From contig NZ_JANQOO010000007.1 in NCBI RefSeq assembly GCF_028285715.1, positions 1 through 64,000 of the forward strand: a stretch of DNA of 64,000 nucleotides, read 5' to 3'. Source of the stretch: Ulvibacterium sp. (GTDB lineage Bacteria > Bacteroidota > Bacteroidia > Flavobacteriales > Flavobacteriaceae). The translations under genes and the position numbers were made by a program. The notes beneath the pieces were generated by a model. The model was given only the letters and a program-made list of their open reading frames with translations. It made no database searches and was not told the DNA's origin. Below are positions 8,614 to 18,997 of this stretch, piece after piece; position 1 is the stretch's first letter, and each line of letters starts with the position of its first letter.

Positions 8614-9882
8614 ATGGAATCAGTACAAGCAATAAAGCAACGTTTTGAGATTATTGGCAATGATCCCAAGCTGAATAGGGCCTTGGAAAAGGCCATTCAG
8701 GTAGCCCCAACCGATATTTCGGTCCTAGTAACAGGCGAGAGCGGGGTGGGTAAGGAAGCCGTTCCAAAAATTATACATTCCTTATCTCATCGCAAACATG
8801 CAAAGTATATAGCGGTGAACTGTGGAGCCATACCGGAAGGTACCATAGACAGTGAACTTTTTGGTCATGAAAAAGGGTCTTTTACAGGTGCTACGCAAAC
8901 CAGGAGCGGTTATTTTGAAGTAGCGAATGGTGGTACCATATTTCTTGACGAAGTAGGTGAACTTCCTCTTACCACCCAGGTTCGTCTACTACGAATTTTG
9001 GAAAATGGTGAATTTTTAAAAGTAGGTTCTTCCCAGGTACAAAAAACGGACGTACGGATTGTTGCGGCCACCAACATGAATATGCTTGATGCTATAAAAA
9101 AGGAAAAATTCAGGGAAGATCTTTACTATAGGCTAAGTACCGTAGAAATAAATATCCCCCCTCTACGGGAACGCCAAGGAGATATTCATCTCTTGTTCAG
9201 AAAATTCGCATCAGATTTTGGGCAGAAATACAAAATGCCCACAATACGTTTGGAAGACGAAGCTATTCAATTATTAATGAAATACCGCTGGCCCGGAAAC
9301 GTCCGGCAGTTACGGAATATCGCTGAACAAATTTCCGTACTCGAGGAAGGAAGAAACATATCAGCTTACGTATTGAACGGTTACCTTCCCAATGCCAACA
9401 GAAGTAATCTTCCCGCTGTCATAGACCAAAAGAAAGATGAGGGGAACTTTAGCAATGAACGGGAAATACTGTATAAGGTGCTTTTCGACATGAAGGGAGA
9501 TCTTAATGATCTGAAGAAACTTACCCTAGAGTTACTCAAGAACAAGGATTCTGCCAAGGTACAGGAGGAGAACGAAACACTTATCCGAAAAATATATGGA
9601 ACTAACGGGGAAGACATACAAGAAGAGGAAAGTACGGCCATGGAGGTCCTCCATCTCCCAGAACCCCAAGTAGAACCTCAAATCCACAGTCAGCCCCAAG
9701 AGGACAAGTATCATTTTGCCGAGGAGATAGAGGAAGAAGAAACCCTATCTTTACAAGAAAAGGAAATAGAACTGATCAAAAAATCCTTGGAGCGAAATAG
9801 AGGCAAGCGAAAAGCAGCAGCCGCGGAATTGGGTATCTCTGAACGTACCTTATATAGAAAGATAAAGCAATATGATCTCTGA
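8614..9882 (+). CDS. Sigma-54-dependent transcriptional activator, no receiver domain
   Basis: The 422-residue protein is a bacterial enhancer-binding AAA+ ATPase that remodels sigma-54 polymerase. The AAA+ domain starts almost at the N-terminus (Walker A GESGVGKE at 41-48; the sigma-54 contact loop is GSFTGA at 88-93, a permitted GAFTGA variant; Walker B TIFLDE; WPGNVRQL). After a linker of about 110 residues rich in Glu, a Fis-type helix-turn-helix ends the protein (AAAAELGISERTLYRKIKQ). There is no response-regulator receiver, GAF or PAS domain, so control must come by level, partner protein or ligand. It sits between miaB and lptE, about 2.1 kb upstream of a sigma-54-like site before groES. 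Confidence 0.93.
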   Translation: MESVQAIKQRFEIIGNDPKLNRALEKAIQVAPTDISVLVTGESGVGKEAVPKIIHSLSHRKHAKYIAVNCGAIPEGTIDSELFGHEKGSFTGATQTRSGYFEVANGGTIFLDEVGELPLTTQVRLLRILENGEFLKVGSSQVQKTDVRIVAATNMNMLDAIKKEKFREDLYYRLSTVEINIPPLRERQGDIHLLFRKFASDFGQKYKMPTIRLEDEAIQLLMKYRWPGNVRQLRNIAEQISVLEEGRNISAYVLNGYLPNANRSNLPAVIDQKKDEGNFSNEREILYKVLFDMKGDLNDLKKLTLELLKNKDSAKVQEENETLIRKIYGTNGEDIQEEESTAMEVLHLPEPQVEPQIHSQPQEDKYHFAEEIEEEETLSLQEKEIELIKKSLERNRGKRKAAAAELGISERTLYRKIKQYDL

Positions 9883-9980
9883 ACTTAAAAAAGAAATTTT
9901 CAAGGGATGCGGTCATAAAAGAAAGTGAAAAACTTTTTTTATTAGTCCTATATTTTTTATTCTTGGTTTAAAAAGGAAGT

Positions 9981-10499
9981 GTGCATAAATTCAAAAACAG
10001 TATTCTAGTAGTAGTTCTTACGGTTTTGGTAAGTGGTTGTGGGGTGTATAACTTTACCGGTGGGGACGTGGGCACCGCCGAAACTTTTGAAATCCCCTAT
10101 TTCCAAAATTACGCTACCCAAAGTCCCGGATCAGTTTTTGCCCCTGGACTGGACAGGGATTTCACCTTGGCCTTGCAGGATAGAATCTTGAACCAGACCA
10201 GTCTTCAACTTACATCTTCTAATGGAGACCTACTATATGAAGGTGAGATAGTAGAATACCGCATATCCCCTATGACCGCTACGGCTCAACAAAGAGCCGC
10301 GCAAAATAGACTTTCCATGGCGGTAAAAGTTCGCTTTTACAATAAAACAAAGGAAGATGCCGATTTTGAGCAGCGGTTCTCATTTTTTTATGATTATGAT
10401 GCGAACGTACAGTTGACATCCATACAGGCAGAGGCACATGAAATTATTTTTGAACGGATTACTCAAGATATCTTTAACGCCTCCCTAGCAGATTGGTAG
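9981..10499 (+). CDS. lptE: LPS-assembly lipoprotein LptE
   Basis: LptE plugs the LptD barrel that inserts lipopolysaccharide into the outer membrane. The 172-residue product has a lipoprotein signal (lipobox LVSGCGVY) and the Bacteroidota LptE pattern: IPYFQNYA, the Gly/Pro segment, then GEIVEYRISPM and a C-terminal helix ending ITQDIFNASLADW. The start is a GTG at 9981; AAAGGAAG lies directly before it, and no ATG is available before the signal peptide. It belongs to the miaB-to-secG run; lptC and lpxB lie elsewhere in this window. Confidence 0.9.
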   Translation: MHKFKNSILVVVLTVLVSGCGVYNFTGGDVGTAETFEIPYFQNYATQSPGSVFAPGLDRDFTLALQDRILNQTSLQLTSSNGDLLYEGEIVEYRISPMTATAQQRAAQNRLSMAVKVRFYNKTKEDADFEQRFSFFYDYDANVQLTSIQAEAHEIIFERITQDIFNASLADW

Positions 10500-10594
10500 T
10501 ACACAAATACAAGGCTGGGAAATGTGAGGTGCGAGGTTGGAAGTACAAAACTGGGAGGGTTTAATTTGGAAATTTAAGTCGTGAAACTAAAACT

Positions 10595-11515
10595 TTGAAT
10601 GTAGCAGAATTTACATATCTTATTCAGTATCCGGAAAAAGTGGTATCCCCTGTACAGACCAGACAACTGGAAGACGTTTTGGATGAATACCCCTACTTTC
10701 AAGCTGCACGCGCACTTCATTTAAAAGGGTTAAAAAATCTCAATAGTTTTAAATACAATAACGCCTTAAAAATTACGGCCGCTTATACCTCAGATCGAGA
10801 CATATTATTTGATTTCATAACCTCTCGGGACTTTCTTCAAAACAGCATTGCAGATTCCATTTCAGGAAAAACCACCTCCTTGGTAAATACGGAAATCGTT
10901 TCGGAAGAAGTGGTCCCCTCGGATAATGAAAAGATTTTTCTAATTGAAAAATCAGATGACGCTCCCCTCCCTCAAAACAGTAGTGAGGCAGAACAGATTT
11001 TAGACCCCCACTTATTTGAATCCAAAAACCAAAAAATAGCGAAAACTGTATCCGAGAACAAGGATGAATCAAATGACAACCTACAATTGGGAAATCCTCT
11101 GCCATTCACAAAGAAGGAGAAATATTCCTTTACGGAGTGGTTAAAACTTGCCTCGCTAAAAACGGTTCGGAAAAGTAAAAAATCTGTACAAGGACCAAAA
11201 ACGAAAGAGATACATTTCCCTATTGAGGAAGCGGTTCTGAAAACCAAAAAGTTCGAGTTAATTGACAAGTTTATCGCTGACAATCCCAAAATTGTACCAA
11301 GGGAGACCTCTGAGTCTAGCGTAGATATAAAGTCATCGGTAAAAATCGACAAAAATGAATTGATGACCGAAACTTTGGCCAAGGTCTATTTGGAACAGAA
11401 AAAGTATAAAAAGGCGGTACAGGCCTATAAAATATTGAGTTTGAAATATCCGGAAAAAAGTGGTTTCTTTGCAGACCGAATAAAGGAGGTACAAAAATTA
11501 CAGAAAAAAACATAG
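10595..11515 (+). CDS. Conserved TPR-containing protein between lptE and secG
   Basis: The 306-residue protein has no signal peptide and is predicted cytoplasmic. The N-terminus (about 1-85, including PYFQAARALHLKGLKN) is helical. The middle is charged and low in complexity, and the C-terminus carries one clear tetratricopeptide unit (AKVYLEQKKYKKAVQAYKIL, about residues 260-290). The start is a TTG, since the GTG just upstream is out of frame. It ends 11 bases before secG. Its position between lptE and secG hints at an envelope-linked role, but function is unknown. Confidence 0.8.
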   Translation: MNVAEFTYLIQYPEKVVSPVQTRQLEDVLDEYPYFQAARALHLKGLKNLNSFKYNNALKITAAYTSDRDILFDFITSRDFLQNSIADSISGKTTSLVNTEIVSEEVVPSDNEKIFLIEKSDDAPLPQNSSEAEQILDPHLFESKNQKIAKTVSENKDESNDNLQLGNPLPFTKKEKYSFTEWLKLASLKTVRKSKKSVQGPKTKEIHFPIEEAVLKTKKFELIDKFIADNPKIVPRETSESSVDIKSSVKIDKNELMTETLAKVYLEQKKYKKAVQAYKILSLKYPEKSGFFADRIKEVQKLQKKT

Positions 11516-11526
11516 TACGATAAAAG

Positions 11527-11889
11527 ATGAATACGTTCACCATTTTTTTGATTCTTATCATCATAGTCTGTTTTCTACTGGTCTTGGTCATTATGGTCCA
11601 AAATCCTAAAGGTGGGGGGCTATCTTCTTCCTTTGGTGGAGGGGGCAGCCAAATTGTGGGAGGAGTAAAAAAGACCGGGGATTTTCTAGATAAAAGTACG
11701 TGGACCCTAGCTATTCTATTAGTGGTACTTATTTTGGCTTCCAATATTGCTCTTAAAGGAAATTTTGGTGATGCAGATTCAAAATTGCTTCAAGGAGATG
11801 ATATCGAAACAGCGGTTCCTGAAACCGTACCTGAAGAAATCCCGGCACCGGTAACAAACGACGGAGTGGATCCTACAGATTCGTTATAA
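11527..11889 (+). CDS. secG: Preprotein translocase subunit SecG
   Basis: SecG aids SecYE-A driven export. The 120-residue product has two membrane segments (about 5-24 and 55-75) joined by the hallmark glycine-rich cytoplasmic loop (MVQNPKGGGLSSSFGGGGSQ). An acidic, Pro- and Val-rich tail of about 35 residues follows, longer than in E. coli SecG but common in Bacteroidota. It closes the miaB-to-secG run and is followed by a strong terminator. Confidence 0.93.
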   Translation: MNTFTIFLILIIIVCFLLVLVIMVQNPKGGGLSSSFGGGGSQIVGGVKKTGDFLDKSTWTLAILLVVLILASNIALKGNFGDADSKLLQGDDIETAVPETVPEEIPAPVTNDGVDPTDSL

Positions 11890-11909
11890 TTTATTGACCA
11901 AACATTCTC

Positions 11910-11943
11910 AAATGCCAGCAAAAATGACAAGCTGGCATTTTTT
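11910..11943 (+). terminator. Intrinsic terminator after secG
   Basis: AAATGCCAGC and GCTGGCATTT form a perfect ten-pair stem with an 11-base loop, followed by a short T tract. It ends the secG transcript and isolates groES, which therefore needs its own promoter. Confidence 0.9.
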
Positions 11944-11971
11944 ATTTTACAAAGTGTCAGTTTTTAGGAAA

Positions 11972-11987
11972 TGGCATAATTTCTGTC
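11972..11987 (+). promoter_or_regulatory. Candidate sigma-54-type promoter of groES
   Basis: TGGCATAATTTCTGTC matches the sigma-54 layout: TGGCA at the -24 position, GG, ten bases, then GT where GC is the consensus. It lies 43 bases before the groES ATG, after the secG terminator. I find no full TAnnTTTG box in the same gap, and no CIRCE repeat. TGTCA occurs twice, at 11955-11959 and 11984-11988. The -12 mismatch makes this a candidate only. Confidence 0.4.
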
Positions 11988-12030
11988 AAGAAATACGAAG
12001 AATTTTAAAATCAATTAAAAACTATTAAAT

Positions 12031-12309
12031 ATGGCTAAAGTTAACATCAAACCATTGGCAGATAGGGTTCTTATTGAACCTATGGCAGCCGAAACCAAAA
12101 CTGCGTCCGGCATCTATATTCCGGATACTGCTAAAGAAAAACCACAACAGGGCAAAGTGGTTGCCGTAGGCCCCGGCACAAAAGACGAAAAGATTACGGT
12201 AAAGGTAGGTGACACGGTCCTATACGGAAAATATTCGGGTACGGAGCTAAAATTGGAAGGCACCGATTATCTAATGATGCGTGAAAGTGACATTTTAGCA
12301 ATTATTTAA
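12031..12309 (+). CDS. groES: Co-chaperonin GroES
   Basis: GroES is the seven-fold lid of the GroEL chamber. The 92-residue protein has the full chaperonin-10 fold: [11 protein letters not shown] at the start, the mobile loop around [23 protein letters not shown], and the end [13 protein letters not shown]. It is followed by groEL with a 91-base gap that contains an imperfect inverted repeat. Confidence 0.97.
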   Translation: MAKVNIKPLADRVLIEPMAAETKTASGIYIPDTAKEKPQQGKVVAVGPGTKDEKITVKVGDTVLYGKYSGTELKLEGTDYLMMRESDILAII

Positions 12310-12313
12310 AGTC

Positions 12314-12365
12314 AAACTTCAAAAAAAACAAATCCCCAAAGCTTGGAATTTGGAAATTGAAGTTT
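12314..12365. repeat. Imperfect inverted repeat between groES and groEL
   Basis: AAACTTCAA (12314-12322) and TTGAAGTTT (12357-12365) are perfect reverse complements around an inner CCAAAGCTTGG self-complementary core. The structure fills most of the groES-groEL gap. It has no U tract after it and probably acts as an mRNA stem that changes stability or the groES:groEL ratio; this role is inferred. Confidence 0.5.
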
Positions 12366-12382
12366 GGGATTTTAAATTTTAA

Positions 12383-14035
<1,653 letters not shown>

Positions 14036-14061
14036 TACTAAGTGCAGATTCTTATATGAGC

Positions 14062-14095
14062 AAAAGCCTCCTTGGATACCAGGGAGGCTTTTACT
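14062..14095. terminator. Bidirectional terminator between groEL and DUF3179 gene
   Basis: AAAAGCCTCC and GGAGGCTTTT form a ten-pair stem extended by a second short stem (TTGG with CCAG) around an ATA loop, flanked by A and T tracts. It lies between the convergent groEL and DUF3179 genes and can stop transcription from both sides. Confidence 0.88.
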
Positions 14096-14122
14096 TTAGT
14101 GGACTTTCCTCTAAAAACAAAA

Positions 14123-15193
14123 TCATTCCCCAAATAACGCCGTCTCATAAAAGGCGGGAATAGAGAACCAATACCCCATAAAGGAGGAGGAAACTTTTAA
14201 AGGACTACCCGCTCCTGAGACAACCTCGCCAAAAACATTCCATTGGGTACCTGTGGCATCCTGAACAATCGCCTCTGAACTTCCATCAAATATGAATTCA
14301 AATTGTAAAGCATTTTGTGACCCGCTCAATTCAAAGGAGACCATAAATTCTGAATTCCCGACCACCAAATAATCTTTTGCCCCAAAGGAGTCCTTGATCG
14401 CCCCGGAAACCTCGACATCCGCAAAACGATATGCCCTTGCATTCCCATTATCCACAATGGCGTGTACCCGTTCCTTCAGTGGTAATCTGTCGTCCTTGGG
14501 CGTTGGGAAAATAAAGAATTCATTATTGGTTCTATAATCTCTATAGGGATAAATTCCATAAGTTCTTGAGAATCCCGTATTTATACTTAACACTTTGGTC
14601 GATGGGAACATAGATTTCCAAGTTCCCCAATCGGTTTCCACAATAGGGATCAAATCTGCCTTTTCCCCTAGAAGACTGCCATTAACCGATTCGTTTAAAA
14701 TCTGCGACCAATTGCTCAATGTGGCCCTATCAAAAGGAACCAAGTTAGTCTGATACAGCAGACCCGATACTCCAAAAGTCGTTTCCCTTCCATTGATAAT
14801 CCGGTTCCAACCAATTCCGGTGCCCGTGAGCGGGCAGTAGGTGACCGCAAGGGAAGTGTCTTCTATGTTATCGTTGACGATTTCGTGCCAATCCAGAATA
14901 ATATGGGGGTACGCACGGATATCGTTCCCATTTTTAAATCCTATTATCAAATCGGTGTCCTTTAAAACCGTAGAAGCATCTTCCGCAGCCACGAAATTGG
15001 GATTCTCCAGGGCAGGGATGCCATCTCTTCCAGGGCCGCCATCCAAAACTTCGGCTACCGGGATACTCCATTCATTGGAGGAGGGATTCGGGTTTCCCTG
15101 AACATCCGGATTTTGTTCCGTTTCTTGTGTACTCGATGAGCTGCATGACAATAAAAAGGTGCAACAGACTAGTAAAAAAAACACGTTTTTCAT
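14123..15193 (-). CDS. DUF3179 domain lipoprotein
   Basis: The 356-residue product has a lipoprotein signal (lipobox LLSCSSS) and a DUF3179 domain over most of its length, recognised by DLIIGFKNGNDIRAYPH, LDWHEIVND and VTYCPLTGTGIGWNR. The conserved Tyr-Cys-Pro segment and His residues could bind a metal or act in redox chemistry, but no activity is established for the family. It is the last gene of a minus-strand run, seven bases after the outer-membrane barrel gene, downstream of the HMA and TonB-receptor genes. Confidence 0.88.
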   Translation of the reverse strand: MKNVFFLLVCCTFLLSCSSSSTQETEQNPDVQGNPNPSSNEWSIPVAEVLDGGPGRDGIPALENPNFVAAEDASTVLKDTDLIIGFKNGNDIRAYPHIILDWHEIVNDNIEDTSLAVTYCPLTGTGIGWNRIINGRETTFGVSGLLYQTNLVPFDRATLSNWSQILNESVNGSLLGEKADLIPIVETDWGTWKSMFPSTKVLSINTGFSRTYGIYPYRDYRTNNEFFIFPTPKDDRLPLKERVHAIVDNGNARAYRFADVEVSGAIKDSFGAKDYLVVGNSEFMVSFELSGSQNALQFEFIFDGSSEAIVQDATGTQWNVFGEVVSGAGSPLKVSSSFMGYWFSIPAFYETALFGE

Positions 15194-15199
15194 AGCAAA

Positions 15200-16174
15200 T
15201 TAGTTTAAAATGTTTAGCTCTTTCTTTTTCAGTAGAAATGAGATTCCAGCAGTGAACCGCAATGTGGGTGTAAGCTGTGTGCCGTCCACATAGCTATAAA
15301 TGGGCAATTCCAATCTTGTAGTCAAGATAATACTAGGCGTAATTTGAGCTCCAAGTTCAGGCCTAATAAAAACCCATTCCCCTCCCGTATTAGGCAAATC
15401 GGAACCTTCAACCTTGTCCACGGAAGCATTTCGATATTTGAACACTACGCCTGGATTGAATATCGTGTTGAACAATAGAAATTGGTCGGTATATCCCAAA
15501 TTGGCCTGTATCACGTTACCAAATTCGTAGGTAGAGGTATCGTTTAAATATGAATTGTTCTTACCCGTTAAACGATAGGTAAAGCTTCCCGAAACTGTGG
15601 CCGAAGGTCTAAAACTGAGCCCTTTGGATATAGACATCCATCCAATCATATCCCATGCCCCGCTCCCGGGTTGCAGGTCGGCAGTCAACTGAAATCCTTC
15701 CTCGGTAGTCAAATCAGATCTACCAAGAGGTGCCTTGGTACCCAGTCCTAGATTCAAGACGGTCTGTTCCCCAAGAATATCCGGAATAGCATATTTAGCT
15801 AGGAAAACCGCATCACCAATGCCCCTGGTCTCAGTAAAGTTCTCGTTCCCGAATTGTGTAATGGTCCGTGTCTGGTTCACCCATGTAAACAGTACTTCTA
15901 CGGAAATCCTATCCGTAAAGGCGTAGCCCAAATTCGCCAAAACCGAATTGGTAATACGCAATCGGGAATCATCATCCAATTTGTCCTTACCGGCATTTAA
16001 GGTATTCAAATTGTTGTAGTCGTAGTTCAATCCAAGGATCCAGGCCCCTTTACCTTCATTGGGCAACCCTAGATTATTGGACAAAGGAACTCCCCCAGAG
16101 CAACAGGTTTGGGAAAAAAGTTGTTGCACCGATATAAAAATGGTGATAAAAAAAGCCTTCCGCACCAATATCAA
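15200..16174 (-). CDS. Outer-membrane beta-barrel protein, transporter-like
   Basis: The 324-residue product has a signal peptide ending FSQ and a mature N-terminus that opens with TCCSGG, a Cys-Cys pair. The rest alternates as a beta-barrel (LGLNYDYNNL, AFTDRISVEVLFTWV, VLNLGLGTKAPLG, PELGAQITPSIILTTRLELPIY) like the phenol-degradation MetA/transporter-type porins. No ATG is in frame. The annotated TTG at 16174 could be replaced by the GTG at 16165, which gives a tidier signal peptide. It is followed at once by the DUF3179 gene. Substrate unknown; metal-locus context suggests metal-related transport or sensing. Confidence 0.8.
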   Translation of the reverse strand: MILVRKAFFITIFISVQQLFSQTCCSGGVPLSNNLGLPNEGKGAWILGLNYDYNNLNTLNAGKDKLDDDSRLRITNSVLANLGYAFTDRISVEVLFTWVNQTRTITQFGNENFTETRGIGDAVFLAKYAIPDILGEQTVLNLGLGTKAPLGRSDLTTEEGFQLTADLQPGSGAWDMIGWMSISKGLSFRPSATVSGSFTYRLTGKNNSYLNDTSTYEFGNVIQANLGYTDQFLLFNTIFNPGVVFKYRNASVDKVEGSDLPNTGGEWVFIRPELGAQITPSIILTTRLELPIYSYVDGTQLTPTLRFTAGISFLLKKKELNILN

Positions 16175-16298
16175 CCTTTTGTGGTATTCATTTTAGTGCG
16201 AAAAATATGGTATATCCTTACATTTACCTACCCTAAATTGGTCGGCAAGCCTTAAAATTTAACTTTTAAATGCGAGTTTTAGTTGTTTCACCCAAATT

Positions 16299-16658
16299 TC
16301 ATTGATGCTTTTCGCTATCGTTGGTGTCGTCCTCACGATATCTACAGCAGGCATGTACACTGTTGTAAGCTTCCTCTGTGGCTTTGAGCTCTTGGGTATC
16401 ATGACCCACCCCGACTATGGCCGTCTTTATTTTCATGGGATCTGTTTTGCGCTCATCAACAATCAATGATAATTGATGGGAAGGGATATCCCATAGGGCA
16501 TATTTTACTCCTTTTACCGTAAGTGCCGCCTTCTCTATCCGCATTTTACACATTTCGCACCTACCATCAACTTCCATCGTCAATTTTTTGTTTTTTTCTT
16601 GGGCGAAAACTGTTACCGATATCAGCAATAAAAAGGTGAAAATCATTACTTTTTTCAT
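16299..16658 (-). CDS. Secreted heavy-metal-associated (HMA) domain protein
   Basis: The 119-residue product has a signal peptide (cut after VFAQ) and one HMA fold of about 65 residues with the CxxC metal site in GRCEMCKMRIE, much like copper chaperone domains. The C-terminal tail has a Cys-Cys pair (HACCRYRED) and His residues that may also bind metal. It lies 43 bases downstream of the TonB-dependent receptor gene. Role inferred: periplasmic copper (or similar metal) shuttle. Confidence 0.88.
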   Translation of the reverse strand: MKKVMIFTFLLLISVTVFAQEKNKKLTMEVDGRCEMCKMRIEKAALTVKGVKYALWDIPSHQLSLIVDERKTDPMKIKTAIVGVGHDTQELKATEEAYNSVHACCRYREDDTNDSEKHQ

Positions 16659-16701
16659 ATTTCAAATTTTTAAGGCCCGAACGATGTTCCGACCGAGATT
16701 A

Positions 16702-18987
16702 TTATGGTTTAAGTCGAAAGCCTATGTAGAACATTCTTCCCATGATCGGTGCAAACACAATGGTGGTATCAAAATATGGGCCAAAGGGATCTTCCGAGCC
16801 TAGTACGGGATCGCTCTGTGTAAAATTAGTCAAATTCTCACCCCCTAAATAAATTTCGAACTTTCTTGAAAAGACTCTGGTCACCTGAGCATTCATTAGA
16901 CTATAAGGTTCCGAAAACGCGTCTAACCGAAATGGCTCGGAATTAGCGGAGGTATCCGGAAGGCGCTGTTTACCCAATGTGTGCAATGTATAATCCAATC
17001 GCCATTGCGACCCATTTTCCTTAATCTCGGTCTGATAGCCCAAATTGGCGAAGAAACGATGCCTTGCCAATAGGGGTTTTTGTAACCTGCCCGAACGATA
17101 ATCGACTTCCACCTCATAATATTTATACGCGGTACGAAGTTCCAAATTATTCATAATTTCATGGTTCAGTTCCAATTGTACGCTGTTGGCATAACTCTTG
17201 CCATCCAAGTTATAGAAAGACACTTCATCAGGATTTTCCCAATCCACCACCACTTGATTGCGGAAATCCGTTCTATAGAAATCCAAGGTTATGTTTCCAG
17301 GCCTGTCCAAAAAAGTAAAACCCTGAATGAAGCTAAGCCCATAGTTCCATGCGTCCTCAGGATCTAGTCCGTAAACTGGGCCTGTAGAGTCCAATAACTG
17401 AATCTGACGAGATGATGCGAACAACTGTTGGTTCTCCGCAAAAATGTTGGCCGCCCGTCTACCTCTTCCAAAAGACCCTCTTAGACTTGCTTTTTCCCAA
17501 GGTGTATATCGAATATGAAATCTAGGCGTAATAAAGGTCCCCAAACGATTATGATCGTCAATTCGCAAGCCTGCCGTTAGGCTCACTTTTTCCAGATTGT
17601 CATAGCTATATTCGAAAAATGCCCCTAACGATTGATCTATCCTTTCATATACCTGAACATTAACCAGTTCATCATAGGAATCATAAGCGAAGGTCAATCC
17701 TGTCTTGAACTTGTTCCTCGTATCCCCAAGGATGGAATTGAAAATAAGATTGGAATAGATGCTCTCATGGTCAATATCATACCGATTTAGCCCAAAATAC
17801 GAGTTTTGTTTATGGATACTATAAGAGGCCTGAAACCCGAAACTTTGAAAGGGGAGTTCTGGAAACACATAACCCAGTTTTAGGGAGGAATCAAACCTTC
17901 GGGTATCGATTTCGCCGCCCCATGCTTCCGCTGCGCTTGGTGCAGGGCCCTCGACCTCCCCCAGGGAAGGATTATCGATGGTAAATCCATCGGCGTCAGG
18001 TCTGAAACGGGTCTCCCCTATTTGCTTTTCATCGTTCAAAAACCGAAAATTGACAAAACTTACCCAACCCTTTTCCGGATTCTGATATTGCCAACGGTTC
18101 ATTACATTGATTTGGTTCATCAAAGGCGCATCCAAAAATCCGTCATTGTTCCGATCTTCCTTTTGATCTCTTCTATTCCCATGTACATAAAATCCCGTAC
18201 TTAACCTATTGGTCAATTTTTGATTAAAATGCGTGTTGAGTTCCAAACGGCCATTCCTATTGGCATAACCATTTACAAAAAGAGCATTGTCCGTAAACGG
18301 TTTCACCATTTCCGTATTAATTTGCCCGGAAATGCTTTCATAGCCATTGACCACACTTCCGGCCCCTTTGGTAATCTGAATACTCTCTACCCATGTTCCC
18401 GGAATAAAGGTCAGACCATACGTCTGCGAAGCCCCGCGTATCATTGGAATGTTCTCCTGGGTAATTAACAAATAGGGACTTGTTAATCCGAGCATTTGAA
18501 TTTGTTTGGTACCGGTAAGGGCATCATTGAAATTAACATCAATGGCCGGATTTGTCTCAAAACTTTCTGAAAGGTTACAACAGGCCGCCTTTAGCAATTC
18601 GGCGCTATTTACCGTGACTACGTTTTGTGCACTGAAATAGGTCTTTTGAACCGCCTCGCGTTGTTTTTCTATCACCACTTCATCCAATGCGTTTGCCGGT
18701 CTTAGGGTATGATGGAGTATCTGGGGCGAATTTATCGTAAGTGTATCCGATATAAATCCTAAATAGCTAATAATCAACATATTATATTCCCCAGAATAGG
18801 GTAAACTAAAATGACCTTCTGCATCTGTAACCGTTCCAATTTGGGAATTCAGCCAATAGACATTGGCCCCCGGTAGCCCAGCATGTTCATCCTTCGAATT
18901 TCCTTCCATAACCATACCCTCTACGCTATCCTGGGAAAGGGAAATCATGGGAATTGCCAAAATGGCAAGTATCACATATATTTTCAT
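16702..18987 (-). CDS. TonB-dependent receptor of the metal locus
   Basis: The 761-residue protein is an outer-membrane TonB-dependent receptor with a signal peptide (ISLSQ) and an N-terminal carboxypeptidase-like regulatory domain (about 20-105, DAEGHFSLPYSGEY). The plug domain follows (about 120-230, with LTSPYLLITQENIPMIRG), then a 22-strand barrel ending IGFRLKP. The plug carries an AACCNLSESFE segment, an unusual Cys-Cys pair likely facing the periplasm. Genes for HMA proteins flank it, with only 10 bases to the HMA-MauE gene, so metal or metallophore uptake is the likely role. The substrate is not shown by the sequence. Confidence 0.9.
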   Translation of the reverse strand: MKIYVILAILAIPMISLSQDSVEGMVMEGNSKDEHAGLPGANVYWLNSQIGTVTDAEGHFSLPYSGEYNMLIISYLGFISDTLTINSPQILHHTLRPANALDEVVIEKQREAVQKTYFSAQNVVTVNSAELLKAACCNLSESFETNPAIDVNFNDALTGTKQIQMLGLTSPYLLITQENIPMIRGASQTYGLTFIPGTWVESIQITKGAGSVVNGYESISGQINTEMVKPFTDNALFVNGYANRNGRLELNTHFNQKLTNRLSTGFYVHGNRRDQKEDRNNDGFLDAPLMNQINVMNRWQYQNPEKGWVSFVNFRFLNDEKQIGETRFRPDADGFTIDNPSLGEVEGPAPSAAEAWGGEIDTRRFDSSLKLGYVFPELPFQSFGFQASYSIHKQNSYFGLNRYDIDHESIYSNLIFNSILGDTRNKFKTGLTFAYDSYDELVNVQVYERIDQSLGAFFEYSYDNLEKVSLTAGLRIDDHNRLGTFITPRFHIRYTPWEKASLRGSFGRGRRAANIFAENQQLFASSRQIQLLDSTGPVYGLDPEDAWNYGLSFIQGFTFLDRPGNITLDFYRTDFRNQVVVDWENPDEVSFYNLDGKSYANSVQLELNHEIMNNLELRTAYKYYEVEVDYRSGRLQKPLLARHRFFANLGYQTEIKENGSQWRLDYTLHTLGKQRLPDTSANSEPFRLDAFSEPYSLMNAQVTRVFSRKFEIYLGGENLTNFTQSDPVLGSEDPFGPYFDTTIVFAPIMGRMFYIGFRLKP

Positions 18988-18997
18988 CTTTCCTCTT

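Noticed and set aside
11890..12030. CIRCE (HrcA) operator before groES
   Set aside because: No TTAGCACTC or its inverted partner is present in the gap.
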